Assembly: GCA_031732875.1 (NCBI GenBank)
Contig: JAVMKL010000149.1
Span: forward strand, 1 to 26,878
DNA: 26,878 nt
From: JAVMKJ01 sp031732875
GTDB taxonomy: Bacteria > Pseudomonadota > Gammaproteobacteria > Competibacterales > Competibacteraceae
Reading direction: 5' to 3'
Shown: piece after piece, positions 1 through 7,695 of the stretch
How the letters are laid out: each line of letters begins with the position of its first letter
How positions within the stretch are numbered: the stretch's first letter is position 1
Notes under the pieces: model-generated
The model's database searches: none
What the model was told of the DNA's origin: nothing
Seen by the model: the letters and a program-made list of their open reading frames with translations, nothing else
Made by a program: the position numbers and the translations under genes

Positions 1-244
1 CTAGTGTCAAACCTGGCGAATCGCCCCGGTCGATGACGCCGAACTCCGCGAGCAGACCTTGGTAAAGGACTCGGATCCGCTCCCGGCCTGCAAACACACC
101 GTCCGGCGTGATCACCACCGACCGTTCGTCGAAGTCGTTCAATACCGCTTCAAGGTCGCCGGACGTGAAGGCCGCGACGTGTCGATGAAAGACGTCCAGC
201 ACCTTTTGTTCCTGGCTCGCATGGGACTGCGCGATCGCATTCAT
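1..244 (-). CDS. NTF2/SnoaL-like domain protein, 3' end cut by window edge
   Basis: This minus-strand frame opens with ATG at 244-242 and runs 81 codons to the window edge without a stop, so only the N-terminal part is visible. A strong AGGAGG site (249-254) sits four bases before the start. The peptide begins MNAIAQSHASQEQKVLDVFH, followed by a stretch with FTSGDLEAVLNDFDE and later VVITPDGVFAGRERIRVLY. That pattern (helix, 'GD.e.v...f.ed.v...p.g...G...I...') is typical of the SnoaL/DUF4440 NTF2-like fold, a small cone-shaped domain used for ligand binding or isomerase-type chemistry. It is 88 bp upstream of the methyltransferase on the same strand end-to-start, so the methyltransferase (333-1202) is transcribed first and the two are probably co-transcribed. 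The substrate cannot be inferred. Confidence 0.75.
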   Translation of the reverse strand, partial: MNAIAQSHASQEQKVLDVFHRHVAAFTSGDLEAVLNDFDERSVVITPDGVFAGRERIRVLYQGLLAEFGVIDRGDSPGLTL

Positions 245-332
245 AGGGCCTCCTGTTCGGGTTTGCTGGCGTAGCGGGAATCGAAGCAACGGTCGCTCGC
301 TCCGGCCCCGCCCCCGCCCGACAGTTGCTTCG

Positions 333-1202
333 TCACTGCTTGGTGATGACGACTTCCAGGTATTCGCTGGGCACGACGAGCGAGTTCGGCCCGCCCACGT
401 TCAAGCGTTCCAGAAGAGCGGTAATGTCGTCGGTCAAACTCGCCTGACGAGCGGGATCCAGCGCCGCGCAGGCTTTGTGCACCGGCCCGTAGTAGTTGCG
501 AAAGACGTCGACCCAGTGCGCGGCGGAGCGGTAGCGGAAGTTGTAGAACTTGCGCTCCGTGCGGATGTCCCCGGCTTGCGCGCCGAACAGTTCGACGATG
601 TGCGGTTCCGTGCCCCAAAGAGCCGGGGACTTCATGCCGGCGGGCGGCGGAACATAGGCGCCGATGAGGCGAAAGAGCTGGCCGATGAAGCCGTCCGGCG
701 TCCAGTTGGCGAGGCCGATGCGGCCGCCGGAGCGGACGACACGCAGCATTTCCCGCGCAGGCCGCGTGTGATCCGGCGTAAACATGGCGCCGAAGGTGGA
801 CAGCGCCACGTCGAAGGAGCCATCGGCGAACGGCAAGGCTTCGGCGTCCTCCACCTGGAAGCGGATGTCCAGTCCCTCGGCCTTTGCCCGCGCCGCGCCC
901 TTGTCGAGCAGATGCGGCACGTAATCGGTCGAGGTGACGCTGGCAAAGCGGCGCGCCGCCGCCAGCGAAGCATTGCCGTTGCCGGCGGCGACATCAAGGA
1001 CGCGCTCGCCGGCACGCACGTCGGCTGCCTCGGCCAGCATCTCGCCGACGATCTGCAGCGTGGTACCGACGATGGCGTAGTCGCCGCTCGCCCAGGTGGC
1101 CTGCTGGCGCTGCTTGATGGCGGCGAAATCGACGGTGGTGTCGGTCGCGGTCGCGGTTTTCGCCGAGGCTGCTGGCGTGCAAACATTCAGTTCAAGACCC
1201 AT
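333..1202 (-). CDS. Class I SAM-dependent methyltransferase (UbiE/Methyltransf_11-25 type)
   Basis: A 289-residue protein starting MGLELNVCTPAAS. The frame is open further upstream (to 1400), but the ATG at 1202 has a GGGAG ribosome site about 7 bases before it and gives a normal N-terminus. Motif I of the Rossmann-like methyltransferase fold is clear (VLDVAAGNGNASLAAA). It is followed by the acidic/adenine-binding motif (VEDAEALPF), the post-III segment DGSFDVALSTFGAMF and then LRVVRSGGRIGLANWTPDG. These are the landmarks of UbiE/COQ5-like small-molecule methyltransferases. The C-terminal third (YNFRYRSAAHWVDVFRNYYG) probably forms the substrate cap. The acceptor is unknown. The gene is divergent from an AraC-family regulator (1441-2442), which suggests that regulator controls it, and it precedes the NTF2-like gene at the left edge. 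Confidence 0.9.
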   Translation of the reverse strand: MGLELNVCTPAASAKTATATDTTVDFAAIKQRQQATWASGDYAIVGTTLQIVGEMLAEAADVRAGERVLDVAAGNGNASLAAARRFASVTSTDYVPHLLDKGAARAKAEGLDIRFQVEDAEALPFADGSFDVALSTFGAMFTPDHTRPAREMLRVVRSGGRIGLANWTPDGFIGQLFRLIGAYVPPPAGMKSPALWGTEPHIVELFGAQAGDIRTERKFYNFRYRSAAHWVDVFRNYYGPVHKACAALDPARQASLTDDITALLERLNVGGPNSLVVPSEYLEVVITKQ

Positions 1203-1440
1203 GTCAGTTCTCCCGATGGTGAATGAAAACCAAGCCTGCTTGTCACCATGGCGGCGTCGATGGGAAAGGTGCTGTCCTCGTTGGCGTCGCCGATGGTTGC
1301 CGGTGAGTCGCATTGTTCCGGAAGAGCGGCCTTGACGCTTCACCAGGCGTCCACCAAACTTGATCGAGTGTCGCGAAAAATCCACGACCAAATTGCTCAT
1401 CTATATTGTTCGATCAGCCGTCCACCGTCCGTCCCTTGTC
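1203..1440. promoter_or_regulatory. Divergent intergenic region between methyltransferase and AraC regulator
   Basis: This 238-bp region lies between two divergent start codons and must hold both promoters. Relative AT-richness appears near the regulator end, with a TATATT hexamer (1402-1407) usable as a -10 box for the plus-strand gene; no convincing -35 box accompanies it. The hexamer CGATGG occurs three times (about 1214, 1258 and 1291), but the spacing (44 and 33 bp) is irregular and I do not claim these as regulator sites. No coding potential was recognised. Confidence 0.4.
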
Positions 1441-2442
1441 ATGAGCCGAGATACGCTTTCCGACCTGCTGCGCAGCGTGCGCCTGCGCGGCGCGGTGTTT
1501 TTCTATGTGAGCCTGCGCGATCAGTGGTCCGCCGAGGCCTCGACCGCGAAGGAGATCGCCGTAGCGGTGATGCCCGGTTGCGAGCATGTCATGGAGTACC
1601 ACATGATCGCCAAGGGCGAGGGCTGGGCGGCCGTGTCGGGATTGCCGCCGGTACGGCTCGCCGCCGGCGACATCGTGATGTTTCCGCAGGGAGACCGTCA
1701 CGTGATTTCGAGCGCGCCCGGCCTGGAGCCGAACCGGCGCGAGCCCGAGTGGGTCTTCGCACGGCGCAACGACCCGAAACCGTTGCCGATCTCGATTCGG
1801 CACGGTGTCGTCGACGACCAGGCGAGCATGCCGATCGAAGACGCCGAGGCGGTCCTGGTGTGCGGGTTTCTCGGTTGCGACCTCAAGCCGTTCAATCCGC
1901 TGATCGCCGCGTTACCGCGCATCCTGCATCTGCCGGCGTCGCGCGCCGGCGGCTGGGTCGCCCGCGTGATCGACCAGGCGGTGACGGAATCGAACGAACG
2001 TCGGCCCGGCGGCGACGCCGTGCTCGAACGCCTTTCGGAGATGATGTTCGTCGACGTCGCCCGCCGCTACCTCGACAGCTTGCCCGAGGATGCGACTGGC
2101 TGGCTCGCGGGACTGCGCGACCGTTTCGTCGGCAAGGCGCTCGCGCTGCTGCACGAACGTCCCGACCACCCGTGGACCGTCGACGACCTCGGCCGCGAAG
2201 TCGGTCTGTCGCGTTCCGCGCTTCACGAGCGGTTCGTGAGCTTCCTCGGCCATCCGCCGATGCACTATCTGACCAGTTGGCGCATCCAACTCGGCGCGCG
2301 ACTGTTGCGCGAATCGAATCGCACCGTGGCAACCATCGCGCTCGATGTCGGTTACGACTCCGAGGCGGCGTTCTCACGCGCCTTTCGGCGAATGGTCGGC
2401 CTGCCGCCGGCCGCGTGGCGGAAAGCGCAAGCCGGCTCGTAG
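1441..2442 (+). CDS. AraC-family transcriptional regulator with cupin-type N-terminal domain
   Basis: A 333-residue protein beginning MSRDTLSDLLRSVRLRGAVF. An in-frame ATG at 1360 exists, but it would add 27 residues without family character. The N-terminal half is a cupin-like effector domain (AraC_binding_6 type), with features such as VRLAAGDIVMFPQGDRHVI and VCGFLGCDLKPFNPLIAALP. The C-terminal ~100 residues are a double helix-turn-helix: WTVDDLGREVGLSRSALHERF forms the first unit, and TVATIALDVGYDSEAAFSRAF followed by RRMVGLPPAAWRK the second, the AraC/XylS signature. Its likely role is a one-component regulator responding to an unknown small molecule. It is divergent from the methyltransferase/NTF2-like pair, the classic position for a local activator. 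AraC proteins with this N-terminal domain often sit beside redox or detoxification genes, but no effector can be named here. Confidence 0.9.
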   Translation: MSRDTLSDLLRSVRLRGAVFFYVSLRDQWSAEASTAKEIAVAVMPGCEHVMEYHMIAKGEGWAAVSGLPPVRLAAGDIVMFPQGDRHVISSAPGLEPNRREPEWVFARRNDPKPLPISIRHGVVDDQASMPIEDAEAVLVCGFLGCDLKPFNPLIAALPRILHLPASRAGGWVARVIDQAVTESNERRPGGDAVLERLSEMMFVDVARRYLDSLPEDATGWLAGLRDRFVGKALALLHERPDHPWTVDDLGREVGLSRSALHERFVSFLGHPPMHYLTSWRIQLGARLLRESNRTVATIALDVGYDSEAAFSRAFRRMVGLPPAAWRKAQAGS

Positions 2443-2531
2443 TCGAGGATTGGGGCTCTCTTGCGGGCACCGCGCCGGGCAGGGTGTGGATCGGATGGTC
2501 AAACGGGGGCGTTTTTAGGAGGATCGACCGC

Positions 2532-3134
2532 ATGCAATTCTGGTTTGATTTCGCCAGCACCTATTCCTATCCCGCCGCCCTGCGGGTGGAAGCGCTGGCC
2601 CGGCAACAAGGAATTTCGCTGGAATGGAAGGCGTTTCTGCTCGGCCCGATTTTTCAGGCTCAGGGCTGGAACGATTCGCCATTCAACCTGTTTCCAGTCC
2701 AGGGGCGGTACATGTGGCGGGACCTGGAACGCATCTGCGCCGATCTCGAACTGCCGTTTCGCCGGCCCAGCCAGTTCCCCCGCAACAGCGTCCTGGCGGC
2801 GCGGGTGGCCTGCCGGTTCGCCGCCGAACCGTGGCTGCCCGACTTCGTGCGAGCCGTGTTCCGGGCCAACTTCGCCGACGATCGGGATATCAGTCAGCCG
2901 GTGGTGCTGGAACGCTGTCTGGCGGGGCTGGATCTGCCGGGCGCGGCACTGCTCCAGGAAGCGCGGTCGCCCGCCAACAAAGCCCTGCTCCGCGCTCAGA
3001 CCGAACAAGCGATTGCCCTGGGGATTTTCGGAGCCCCAACTTTTCTCGTCGGCGATGAGATGTTCTGGGGCAACGACCGCCTGGACATGGCCCTGACCTG
3101 GGCGACGCGCCATGGTGGGGGGCTTCACCAGTGA
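2532..3134 (+). CDS. DsbA-fold oxidoreductase, 2-hydroxychromene-2-carboxylate isomerase (GST-kappa) family
   Basis: A 200-residue protein starting MQFWFDFASTYSYPAALRVE, with a textbook AGGAGG site at 2517-2522. The start motif 'fwFDfaSxYSY' matches HCCA isomerases and kappa-class glutathione transferases; S9 would be the glutathione-activating serine. A central all-helical insertion carries GRYMWRDLERICADLELPFRRPSQFP, and the C-terminal thioredoxin-fold piece reads GIFGAPTFLVGDEMFWGNDRLDM, whose cis-proline loop GAPTF is diagnostic. There is no CxxC, so this is not a disulfide oxidase. Family members use glutathione in isomerisation steps of aromatic degradation, but no naphthalene-type pathway genes are nearby, so a general glutathione-dependent role is all that can be said. 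ureG follows 87 bp downstream on the same strand. Confidence 0.88.
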   Translation: MQFWFDFASTYSYPAALRVEALARQQGISLEWKAFLLGPIFQAQGWNDSPFNLFPVQGRYMWRDLERICADLELPFRRPSQFPRNSVLAARVACRFAAEPWLPDFVRAVFRANFADDRDISQPVVLERCLAGLDLPGAALLQEARSPANKALLRAQTEQAIALGIFGAPTFLVGDEMFWGNDRLDMALTWATRHGGGLHQ

Positions 3135-3221
3135 CGGGCTGACGCTTTGGCGTCATCCAATGCTGGCACGCTCGTTGCCCCTGGATTCAAACCCCATCTT
3201 TCCAGTAACAGGTCATCACTC

Positions 3222-3830
3222 ATGAAGAAATCCCCGCTGCGCGTCGGCGTGGGCGGCCCGGTCGGTTCCGGCAAGACCGCCCTGGTCGAAGCCCTGTGCA
3301 AGACGCTGCGCGACCGCTATCAGATCGCGGTGGTCACCAACGACATCTACACCTACGAGGACGCCCAGTTCCTGACCCGCGCCCAGGCGCTGGAACCGGA
3401 GCGAATCGTCGGAGTGGAAACCGGCGGCTGCCCGCACACCGCCATCCGCGAGGATGCCTCGATCAACCTGTCGGCGGTGGCACGGTTGTGCGAGCGATTT
3501 CCCGACCTGGATCTGGTGCTGGTGGAGTCCGGCGGCGACAACCTCAGCGCCACCTTCAGCCCGGAACTGTCGGATCTCACGATCTACGTGATCGACGTAG
3601 CCGCCGGAGACAAAATCCCGCGCAAGGGCGGTCCGGGCATCACCCGTTCCGACCTGCTGGTGATCAACAAGATCGATTTGGCGCCCCATGTTGGTGCGTC
3701 GCTGGAGGTCATGGAGCGCGACGCCCGCCGGATGCGCGGCGAGCGACCGTTCGCGTTCACCAACCTCAAGACCCGGCGGGGGCTGAAACAGGTGATTCGA
3801 TTCATCGTCGAGCAAGGGATGTTGCGGTAA
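3222..3830 (+). CDS. ureG: Urease accessory GTPase UreG
   Basis: A 202-residue SIMIBI-class GTPase that powers nickel insertion into apo-urease with UreD, UreF and UreE. The start MKKSPLRVGVGGPVGSGKTA gives the P-loop GGPVGSGKT at residues 11-19. The metal-binding CPH motif lies in VETGGCPHTAIREDAS. The switch segment is ESGGDNLSATFSPEL, and the guanine-specificity motif is NKID. Length and motifs are complete, so the protein should be functional. An upstream in-frame start at 3147 would add 25 unconserved residues and was not used. UreG is usually the last gene of a ureDABCEF(G) cluster, but here it stands alone between an HCCA-isomerase-like gene and two cation antiporters, about 3.9 kb from the urea importer. 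The rest of the urease system must lie elsewhere in the genome if it exists. Confidence 0.97.
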   Translation: MKKSPLRVGVGGPVGSGKTALVEALCKTLRDRYQIAVVTNDIYTYEDAQFLTRAQALEPERIVGVETGGCPHTAIREDASINLSAVARLCERFPDLDLVLVESGGDNLSATFSPELSDLTIYVIDVAAGDKIPRKGGPGITRSDLLVINKIDLAPHVGASLEVMERDARRMRGERPFAFTNLKTRRGLKQVIRFIVEQGMLR

Positions 3831-3838
3831 CGGTCCGG

Positions 3839-3866
3839 ACCACGCGCAGCTCATTCGAGTGGTTTT
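3839..3866 (+). terminator. Weak possible terminator after ureG
   Basis: Eight bases after the ureG stop, ACCAC (3839-3843) can pair with GTGGT (3859-3863), followed by a short T tract (3863-3866). A small inner CTC/GAG pairing adds little. The stem is short and the loop large, so this is only a weak candidate. Confidence 0.2.
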
Positions 3867-3883
3867 AACAGAGCTTGCGCTTT

Positions 3884-3912
3884 CCGTCATAACGGCGTAA
3901 GCCGGTTTCCAG
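3884..3912. repeat. Degenerate REP-like palindromic repeat
   Basis: The stretch CGTCATAACGGCGTAAGCCG followed by GTTTCCAG resembles the widespread proteobacterial intergenic palindrome of the form 'CGTCATtccgGCGnAAGCcggaATCCAG'. It has a short CGGC-GTAA-GCCG hairpin core. Read on the minus strand it encodes the WKPAYAVMTE-type peptide often seen as a spurious reading frame in such repeats. Only one decayed copy is present in the window, so the assignment rests on recalled resemblance. Confidence 0.4.
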
Positions 3913-3992
3913 CTTTTCAACGACTCGTGGCAAGCGCGCCTTGAGCGACCAGCCTGCTCTCTACCGTCGGCAATTCAACGAATTAAACCCGA

Positions 3993-5732
3993 ATGGAACA
4001 CAACATTTCGCTGATCACCACGATTGCCGCCGGTTTTGGCCTGGCTCTGCTCCTTGGCTTCGCCGCCGAGAAGCTCGGGATACCGGCGCTGGTCGGTTAT
4101 CTGTTCGCGGGCATTCTCATCGGTCCGGGCACGCCGGGTTTTGTCGCCGACGTGCATATCGCTTCCCAGTTGTCCGAAATCGGCGTCATGCTCCTGATGT
4201 TCGGGGTCGGCCTGCATTTCTCCCTGAACGATCTGCTGGCGGTGAAACGGATCGCCCTGCCCGGCGCGCTGGTGCAGATGACCGTCGCGACCTTGCTCGG
4301 CACGGCGATGGCCTGGCAGTGGTGGGGCTGGACTTCAGGCGTTGCCCTGGTTTTCGGATTGTCGTTGTCCTGCGCCAGTACCGTGGTGCTGCTCCGGGCG
4401 CTGGAGTCTCAAAACGTTCTCGAAACGATGAACGGGCGCATCGCCGTCGGTTGGCTGGTCATGGAAGATCTCGCCACGGTGCTGATCCTCGTGCTGTTGC
4501 CGCCGCTCGCTGGGGTTTTGGGCGGGAAAACCGCTCCCGTCGCGGACGCCGCCTCCCTGTGGTTCGCCATCGGCAAGACCCTGCTGGAGGTCTCGGCCTT
4601 CATCGCCTTGATGCTGATCGCCGGCCGCCGTGTCTTGCCCTGGCTGTTGTGGCAAGTGGCCCGAACCGGATCGCGAGAGTTGTTTACGCTGGCGGTCATC
4701 GCCGCCGCGATCGGCATCGCCTTCGGCGCGGCACAGTTGTTCGGCGTGTCCTTCGCGCTGGGCGCCTTCTTCGCGGGCATGGTGATGCGGGAGTCCGAAT
4801 TCAGCCACCGGGCCGCCCGCGAGTCGCTGCCCCTGCGCGATGCGTTTTCGGTGCTGTTCTTCGTCGCCGTCGGGATGCTGTTCGACCCTGCCGTACTGGT
4901 GGAGCAACCATTGCGAGTGCTGGGCACGGTTGCCATCATCGTGGTCGGCAAATCCATCGCGGCGATGGCGCTGGTACTGACCTTCGGCTATCCGCTCACG
5001 ACCGCGTTCGTGGTGGCCGCGAGCCTGGCGCAGATCGGGGAATTTTCCTTCATCCTGGCCGGATTGGGCATGGCGCTGGGTCTGCTGCCCCAGGAGGGGA
5101 TGAGCCTGGTTCTGGCTGGCGCGCTGCTTTCGATCGCGCTCAACCCCTTCACCTTCGCGGCGGTCAAGCCGGCCCGAAACTGGGTTCTTCGCCGCTCGAA
5201 GCTGGCTCGACGTCTCGAACGCCGCGTCGATCCGTTCGCGGAATTGCCGATGAGTACCGACAGCAAGTATCTCGCGGGACAGGTAGTGCTGGTGGGCTAC
5301 GGGCGAATCGGGCGCCGCATCGCCCAGGCCCTGAGCGAACGCGGCATTCCCTATGTCATCGCGGAACAGAATCGCGAACTGGTCGAGGCACTGCGCAAGC
5401 AGGGAGTCGCCGCCGTGTCGGGAAATGCCGCCGAACCGGCGGTGCTGATCCAGGCGCACATCGCGAACGCGGCGATGCTGGTCATCGCCACCCAGCATCC
5501 CATCGATGTGCGCCAGATGGCCGATACCGCGCGCCAGCTCAAGCCGGAGATCGAAATCGTGGTGCGCACCCACAACGAAGATGAATCGCAACTCCTGCGC
5601 CAGGACGGCATCGGCATGGTATTTTTGGGGGTGGAAGAACTCGCCAGAGGCATGATCCAGCATATCGTGCGACGCTTCGCGCCGTCGGCCACATCGGAAT
5701 ACCGACAGGCCGGGGACTCCGGGCGGGCTTGA
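3993..5732 (+). CDS. ybaL: YbaL-like CPA2 monovalent cation:proton antiporter with TrkA-N domain
   Basis: A 579-residue inner-membrane protein (E. coli YbaL is about 558). The N-terminal ~390 residues hold about 12 hydrophobic segments of the Na+/H+ exchanger fold. They include VGYLFAGILIGPGTPGFVAD and IGVMLLMFGVGLHFSLNDL, which closely follow the YbaL pattern, plus the conserved SCASTVVLLRALE and GWLVMEDLATVL segments. The C-terminal cytosolic part begins near residue 425 with a Rossmann/TrkA-N (RCK-type) nucleotide-binding motif VVLVGYGRIGRRIAQAL. Its family role is predicted K+ efflux coupled to proton entry, gated by a nucleotide or metabolite. A second CPA2 antiporter starts 61 bp downstream, so the two probably form one transcript. 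The ribosome site before ATG 3993 is weak. Confidence 0.92.
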   Translation: MEHNISLITTIAAGFGLALLLGFAAEKLGIPALVGYLFAGILIGPGTPGFVADVHIASQLSEIGVMLLMFGVGLHFSLNDLLAVKRIALPGALVQMTVATLLGTAMAWQWWGWTSGVALVFGLSLSCASTVVLLRALESQNVLETMNGRIAVGWLVMEDLATVLILVLLPPLAGVLGGKTAPVADAASLWFAIGKTLLEVSAFIALMLIAGRRVLPWLLWQVARTGSRELFTLAVIAAAIGIAFGAAQLFGVSFALGAFFAGMVMRESEFSHRAARESLPLRDAFSVLFFVAVGMLFDPAVLVEQPLRVLGTVAIIVVGKSIAAMALVLTFGYPLTTAFVVAASLAQIGEFSFILAGLGMALGLLPQEGMSLVLAGALLSIALNPFTFAAVKPARNWVLRRSKLARRLERRVDPFAELPMSTDSKYLAGQVVLVGYGRIGRRIAQALSERGIPYVIAEQNRELVEALRKQGVAAVSGNAAEPAVLIQAHIANAAMLVIATQHPIDVRQMADTARQLKPEIEIVVRTHNEDESQLLRQDGIGMVFLGVEELARGMIQHIVRRFAPSATSEYRQAGDSGRA

Positions 5733-5793
5733 CCCCGAAGCGGCGAACCGATGGACCAATACCGACACCACTTGACTCATCGGAGCGGCCTGC

Positions 5794-7515
5794 TTGGAAC
5801 CCCAATCTTTCGTTGAATCAGCCGTGGTGCTGCTGGTGGCCACCGCCTTTGCCGTGGCCATTTTTCGCCGTTTTGGTCTGGGCTCGGTGCTGGGCTTGCT
5901 GGTGGCGGGCATTCTGATCGGCCCCCACACGCCGGGGTTCGTCGTGACCCAGGATGTAGAGGGGGTCCGCCACTTCACCGAACTCGGGGTGGTGTTGCTC
6001 CTGTTCGTCATCGGCCTGGAGATGCATCCGCATCGTCTCTGGTCCCTTCGACGCGCCATGCTGGGTCTGGGCACCCTGCAAATCCTGGTATCCGGCGGCG
6101 CGATCGCCCTGTTCATGCGCCTGTCCGAACCCGACTGGGGCATCGACCTCCTCGCCGGCCTGACCCTCGCCCTGTCCTCCACCGCCTTCGTCATGCAAAT
6201 CCTGCAGGAACGCGGCGAGATCGCCAGTCCGCACGGCCAAACCACTTTCGCCATCCTCCTGATGCAGGATCTGGCCGTCGTACCCTTGCTCGCCCTGGTG
6301 CCGATTCTCGGGGACGTCGGGTCCTTGGCGGGGGACAGACCACTGGCCCAGCAGGCCCTCATCGTCGTCGTCGCCGTCGGCCTGGTCGTGGCCTCCGGCT
6401 ACTACGTGATTCCCCGCGTCCTCGATTTGCTGGTGCGCCAGAACAATCGGGAAGCCTTCTTTCTGGTCGCTCTGGCCGCCGTCTTCACCGCCGCCTGGGC
6501 CATGGAAAAGGCCGGGTTGTCCATGGCGCTGGGAGCCTTTCTGATGGGGGTCGCCCTTTCCGGTTCGCGTTACAACTTGCAGATTCAGGCCGCCATCGAT
6601 CCTCACAAGGGCTTGCTCATGAGCCTGTTCTTCGTCGCCGTGGGCATGTCGGTGGACGTTGGCGCGCTGGCGGCGGCGCCCTGGCTCTTTTTGAGTCAAG
6701 TCATCGCGATCGTGGCCATCAAAATCGCGGTTCTCCTGGGGCTCTGCCTGGCCTTCGGCGAGACCCGCCAAACGGCGACGCGGGTCGCCTTCATCCTCTC
6801 CCAGGGCGGCGAGTTTGGCTTCGTGCTCTTTGGCGCCGCCAAGGCCATGGGCATCCTCGACGACAACACTTTCGTGCTGTCCGTCGGCATCGTCTCCTTC
6901 AGCATGTTGATCACCCCCTTGCTGGTCAAAATGGGCGATGCGCTGGCGGCACGCTTCCCGGCCGCGGCGACGTCGGGGGAGGGAGCTTTTCATTTCTCGG
7001 TCGAAGGAACCGAAGCCAATGCGCGCGCCCTGGTCGCCGGTTATGGCCGCGTGGGCCACGTCGTGGGCACCATCCTCGCGGGCAGCGGAGTACCCTACAT
7101 CGCCTTCGACACGAAACCCGACCGGGTCGACGAATTCCGCCACCTCGGCCACCCGGTCTATTATGGGGATGTCACCGACATGGACCTGCTGGTGGCCGCC
7201 CAGATCGAGCACATCGACCTGGTGGTGATGACCCTGGACGATCGCGAGGCTGCCCTGCGCGCCACCCGGCTGATTCGTAACCTGGCCCCCCGCGCCACCA
7301 TCGTCGCGCGAGCGCGGGATCTGGTCGCCAGCAGCGCCTTGTTGCAAGCCGGCGCCAACAAGGCTTTTCCCGAGTTGGTGGAAGCCAGCCTGCGGCTGGC
7401 CGCCGAGGCGCTGGAGAGCCTGGGCGTGGCGGGCGAAGAGACCGAGATGCTGGTTCGCGGGGTGCGCCGGACGGATTACGCCCTGGTGCGGGAGAAGGGA
7501 GATCAGAAAAGCTAG
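5794..7515 (+). CDS. KefB/KefC-like CPA2 potassium:proton antiporter with TrkA-N domain (TTG start)
   Basis: A 573-residue paralogue of the preceding gene, closer to the KefB/KefC branch: GLLVAGILIGPHTPGFVVTQ, LGVVLLLFVIGLEMHPHRLW, LALSSTAFVMQILQERGEI and FAILLMQDLAVVPLLALVP are all characteristic. The C-terminal RCK domain begins with ALVAGYGRVGHVVGTILAGS and includes VYYGDVTDMDLLVAAQIEHI. Transport role: K+ efflux in exchange for H+, in Kef proteins gated by glutathione adducts during electrophile stress. The most likely start is TTG at 5794, with CGGAG eight bases upstream (5781-5785); no suitable ATG lies nearby. No KefF/KefG-type quinone reductase partner is present. At 573 residues it is shorter than KefB/C (about 600-620), mostly at the C-terminus, so glutathione gating is unproven. 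Confidence 0.9.
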   Translation: MEPQSFVESAVVLLVATAFAVAIFRRFGLGSVLGLLVAGILIGPHTPGFVVTQDVEGVRHFTELGVVLLLFVIGLEMHPHRLWSLRRAMLGLGTLQILVSGGAIALFMRLSEPDWGIDLLAGLTLALSSTAFVMQILQERGEIASPHGQTTFAILLMQDLAVVPLLALVPILGDVGSLAGDRPLAQQALIVVVAVGLVVASGYYVIPRVLDLLVRQNNREAFFLVALAAVFTAAWAMEKAGLSMALGAFLMGVALSGSRYNLQIQAAIDPHKGLLMSLFFVAVGMSVDVGALAAAPWLFLSQVIAIVAIKIAVLLGLCLAFGETRQTATRVAFILSQGGEFGFVLFGAAKAMGILDDNTFVLSVGIVSFSMLITPLLVKMGDALAARFPAAATSGEGAFHFSVEGTEANARALVAGYGRVGHVVGTILAGSGVPYIAFDTKPDRVDEFRHLGHPVYYGDVTDMDLLVAAQIEHIDLVVMTLDDREAALRATRLIRNLAPRATIVARARDLVASSALLQAGANKAFPELVEASLRLAAEALESLGVAGEETEMLVRGVRRTDYALVREKGDQKS

Positions 7516-7617
7516 CGGCGCCGGCCACGCGATCAAGCCCCGATGCGCCGCATTAGTGCCACGCTCCCGGACATGCTTTCAAATCCGCTCCATCTTGCGC
7601 CATCGCGATCAAGGTCG

Positions 7618-7634
7618 TGCACCACCATGAAGCA
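7618..7634. promoter_or_regulatory. NtrC-like enhancer dyad upstream of urtA
   Basis: TGCACC-ACCAT-GAAGCA reads as an NtrC site (consensus TGCACC-N5-GGTGCA): one half-site is perfect and the other matches at four of six positions, with correct spacing. The symmetry extends one base further on each side (GTGC...GCAC). It lies about 80 bp upstream of a sigma-54-like element, a normal enhancer distance. Recognised by eye only. Confidence 0.5.
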
Positions 7635-7653
7635 CAAGGCTCCGCCGCTATCG

Positions 7654-7683
7654 AAATATATTAATTAACTCGCTAATATATTT
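7654..7683. repeat. AT-rich perfect 10-bp inverted repeat in the urtA upstream region
   Basis: AAATATATTA (7654-7663) is the exact reverse complement of TAATATATTT (7674-7683), with a 10-bp spacer. The block is almost pure A/T in an otherwise GC-rich sequence and lies between the NtrC-like dyad and the -24/-12 element. It could be a bend (for example an IHF-like function), an UP element or an operator. No clear IHF consensus was found. Confidence 0.6.
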
Positions 7684-7695
7684 AATATTTATCGT

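Noticed and set aside
1248..3134. Open plus-strand frame of 628 codons spanning the AraC gene and the isomerase gene
   Set aside because: Only its last 200 codons (2532-3134) have family character and their own AGGAGG start; the rest is an Arg-rich shadow of the AraC gene in a GC-rich sequence.
3147..3221. Upstream in-frame extension of ureG
   Set aside because: The extra 25 residues (MASSNAGTLVAPGF...) have no counterpart in UreG, and the conserved N-terminus begins at MKKSPLRVGVGG.
4335..6362. Long minus-strand open frame opposite the two antiporters
   Set aside because: Low-complexity Gln/His/Arg-rich translation typical of the antisense of membrane-protein genes; the plus-strand genes are unmistakable.
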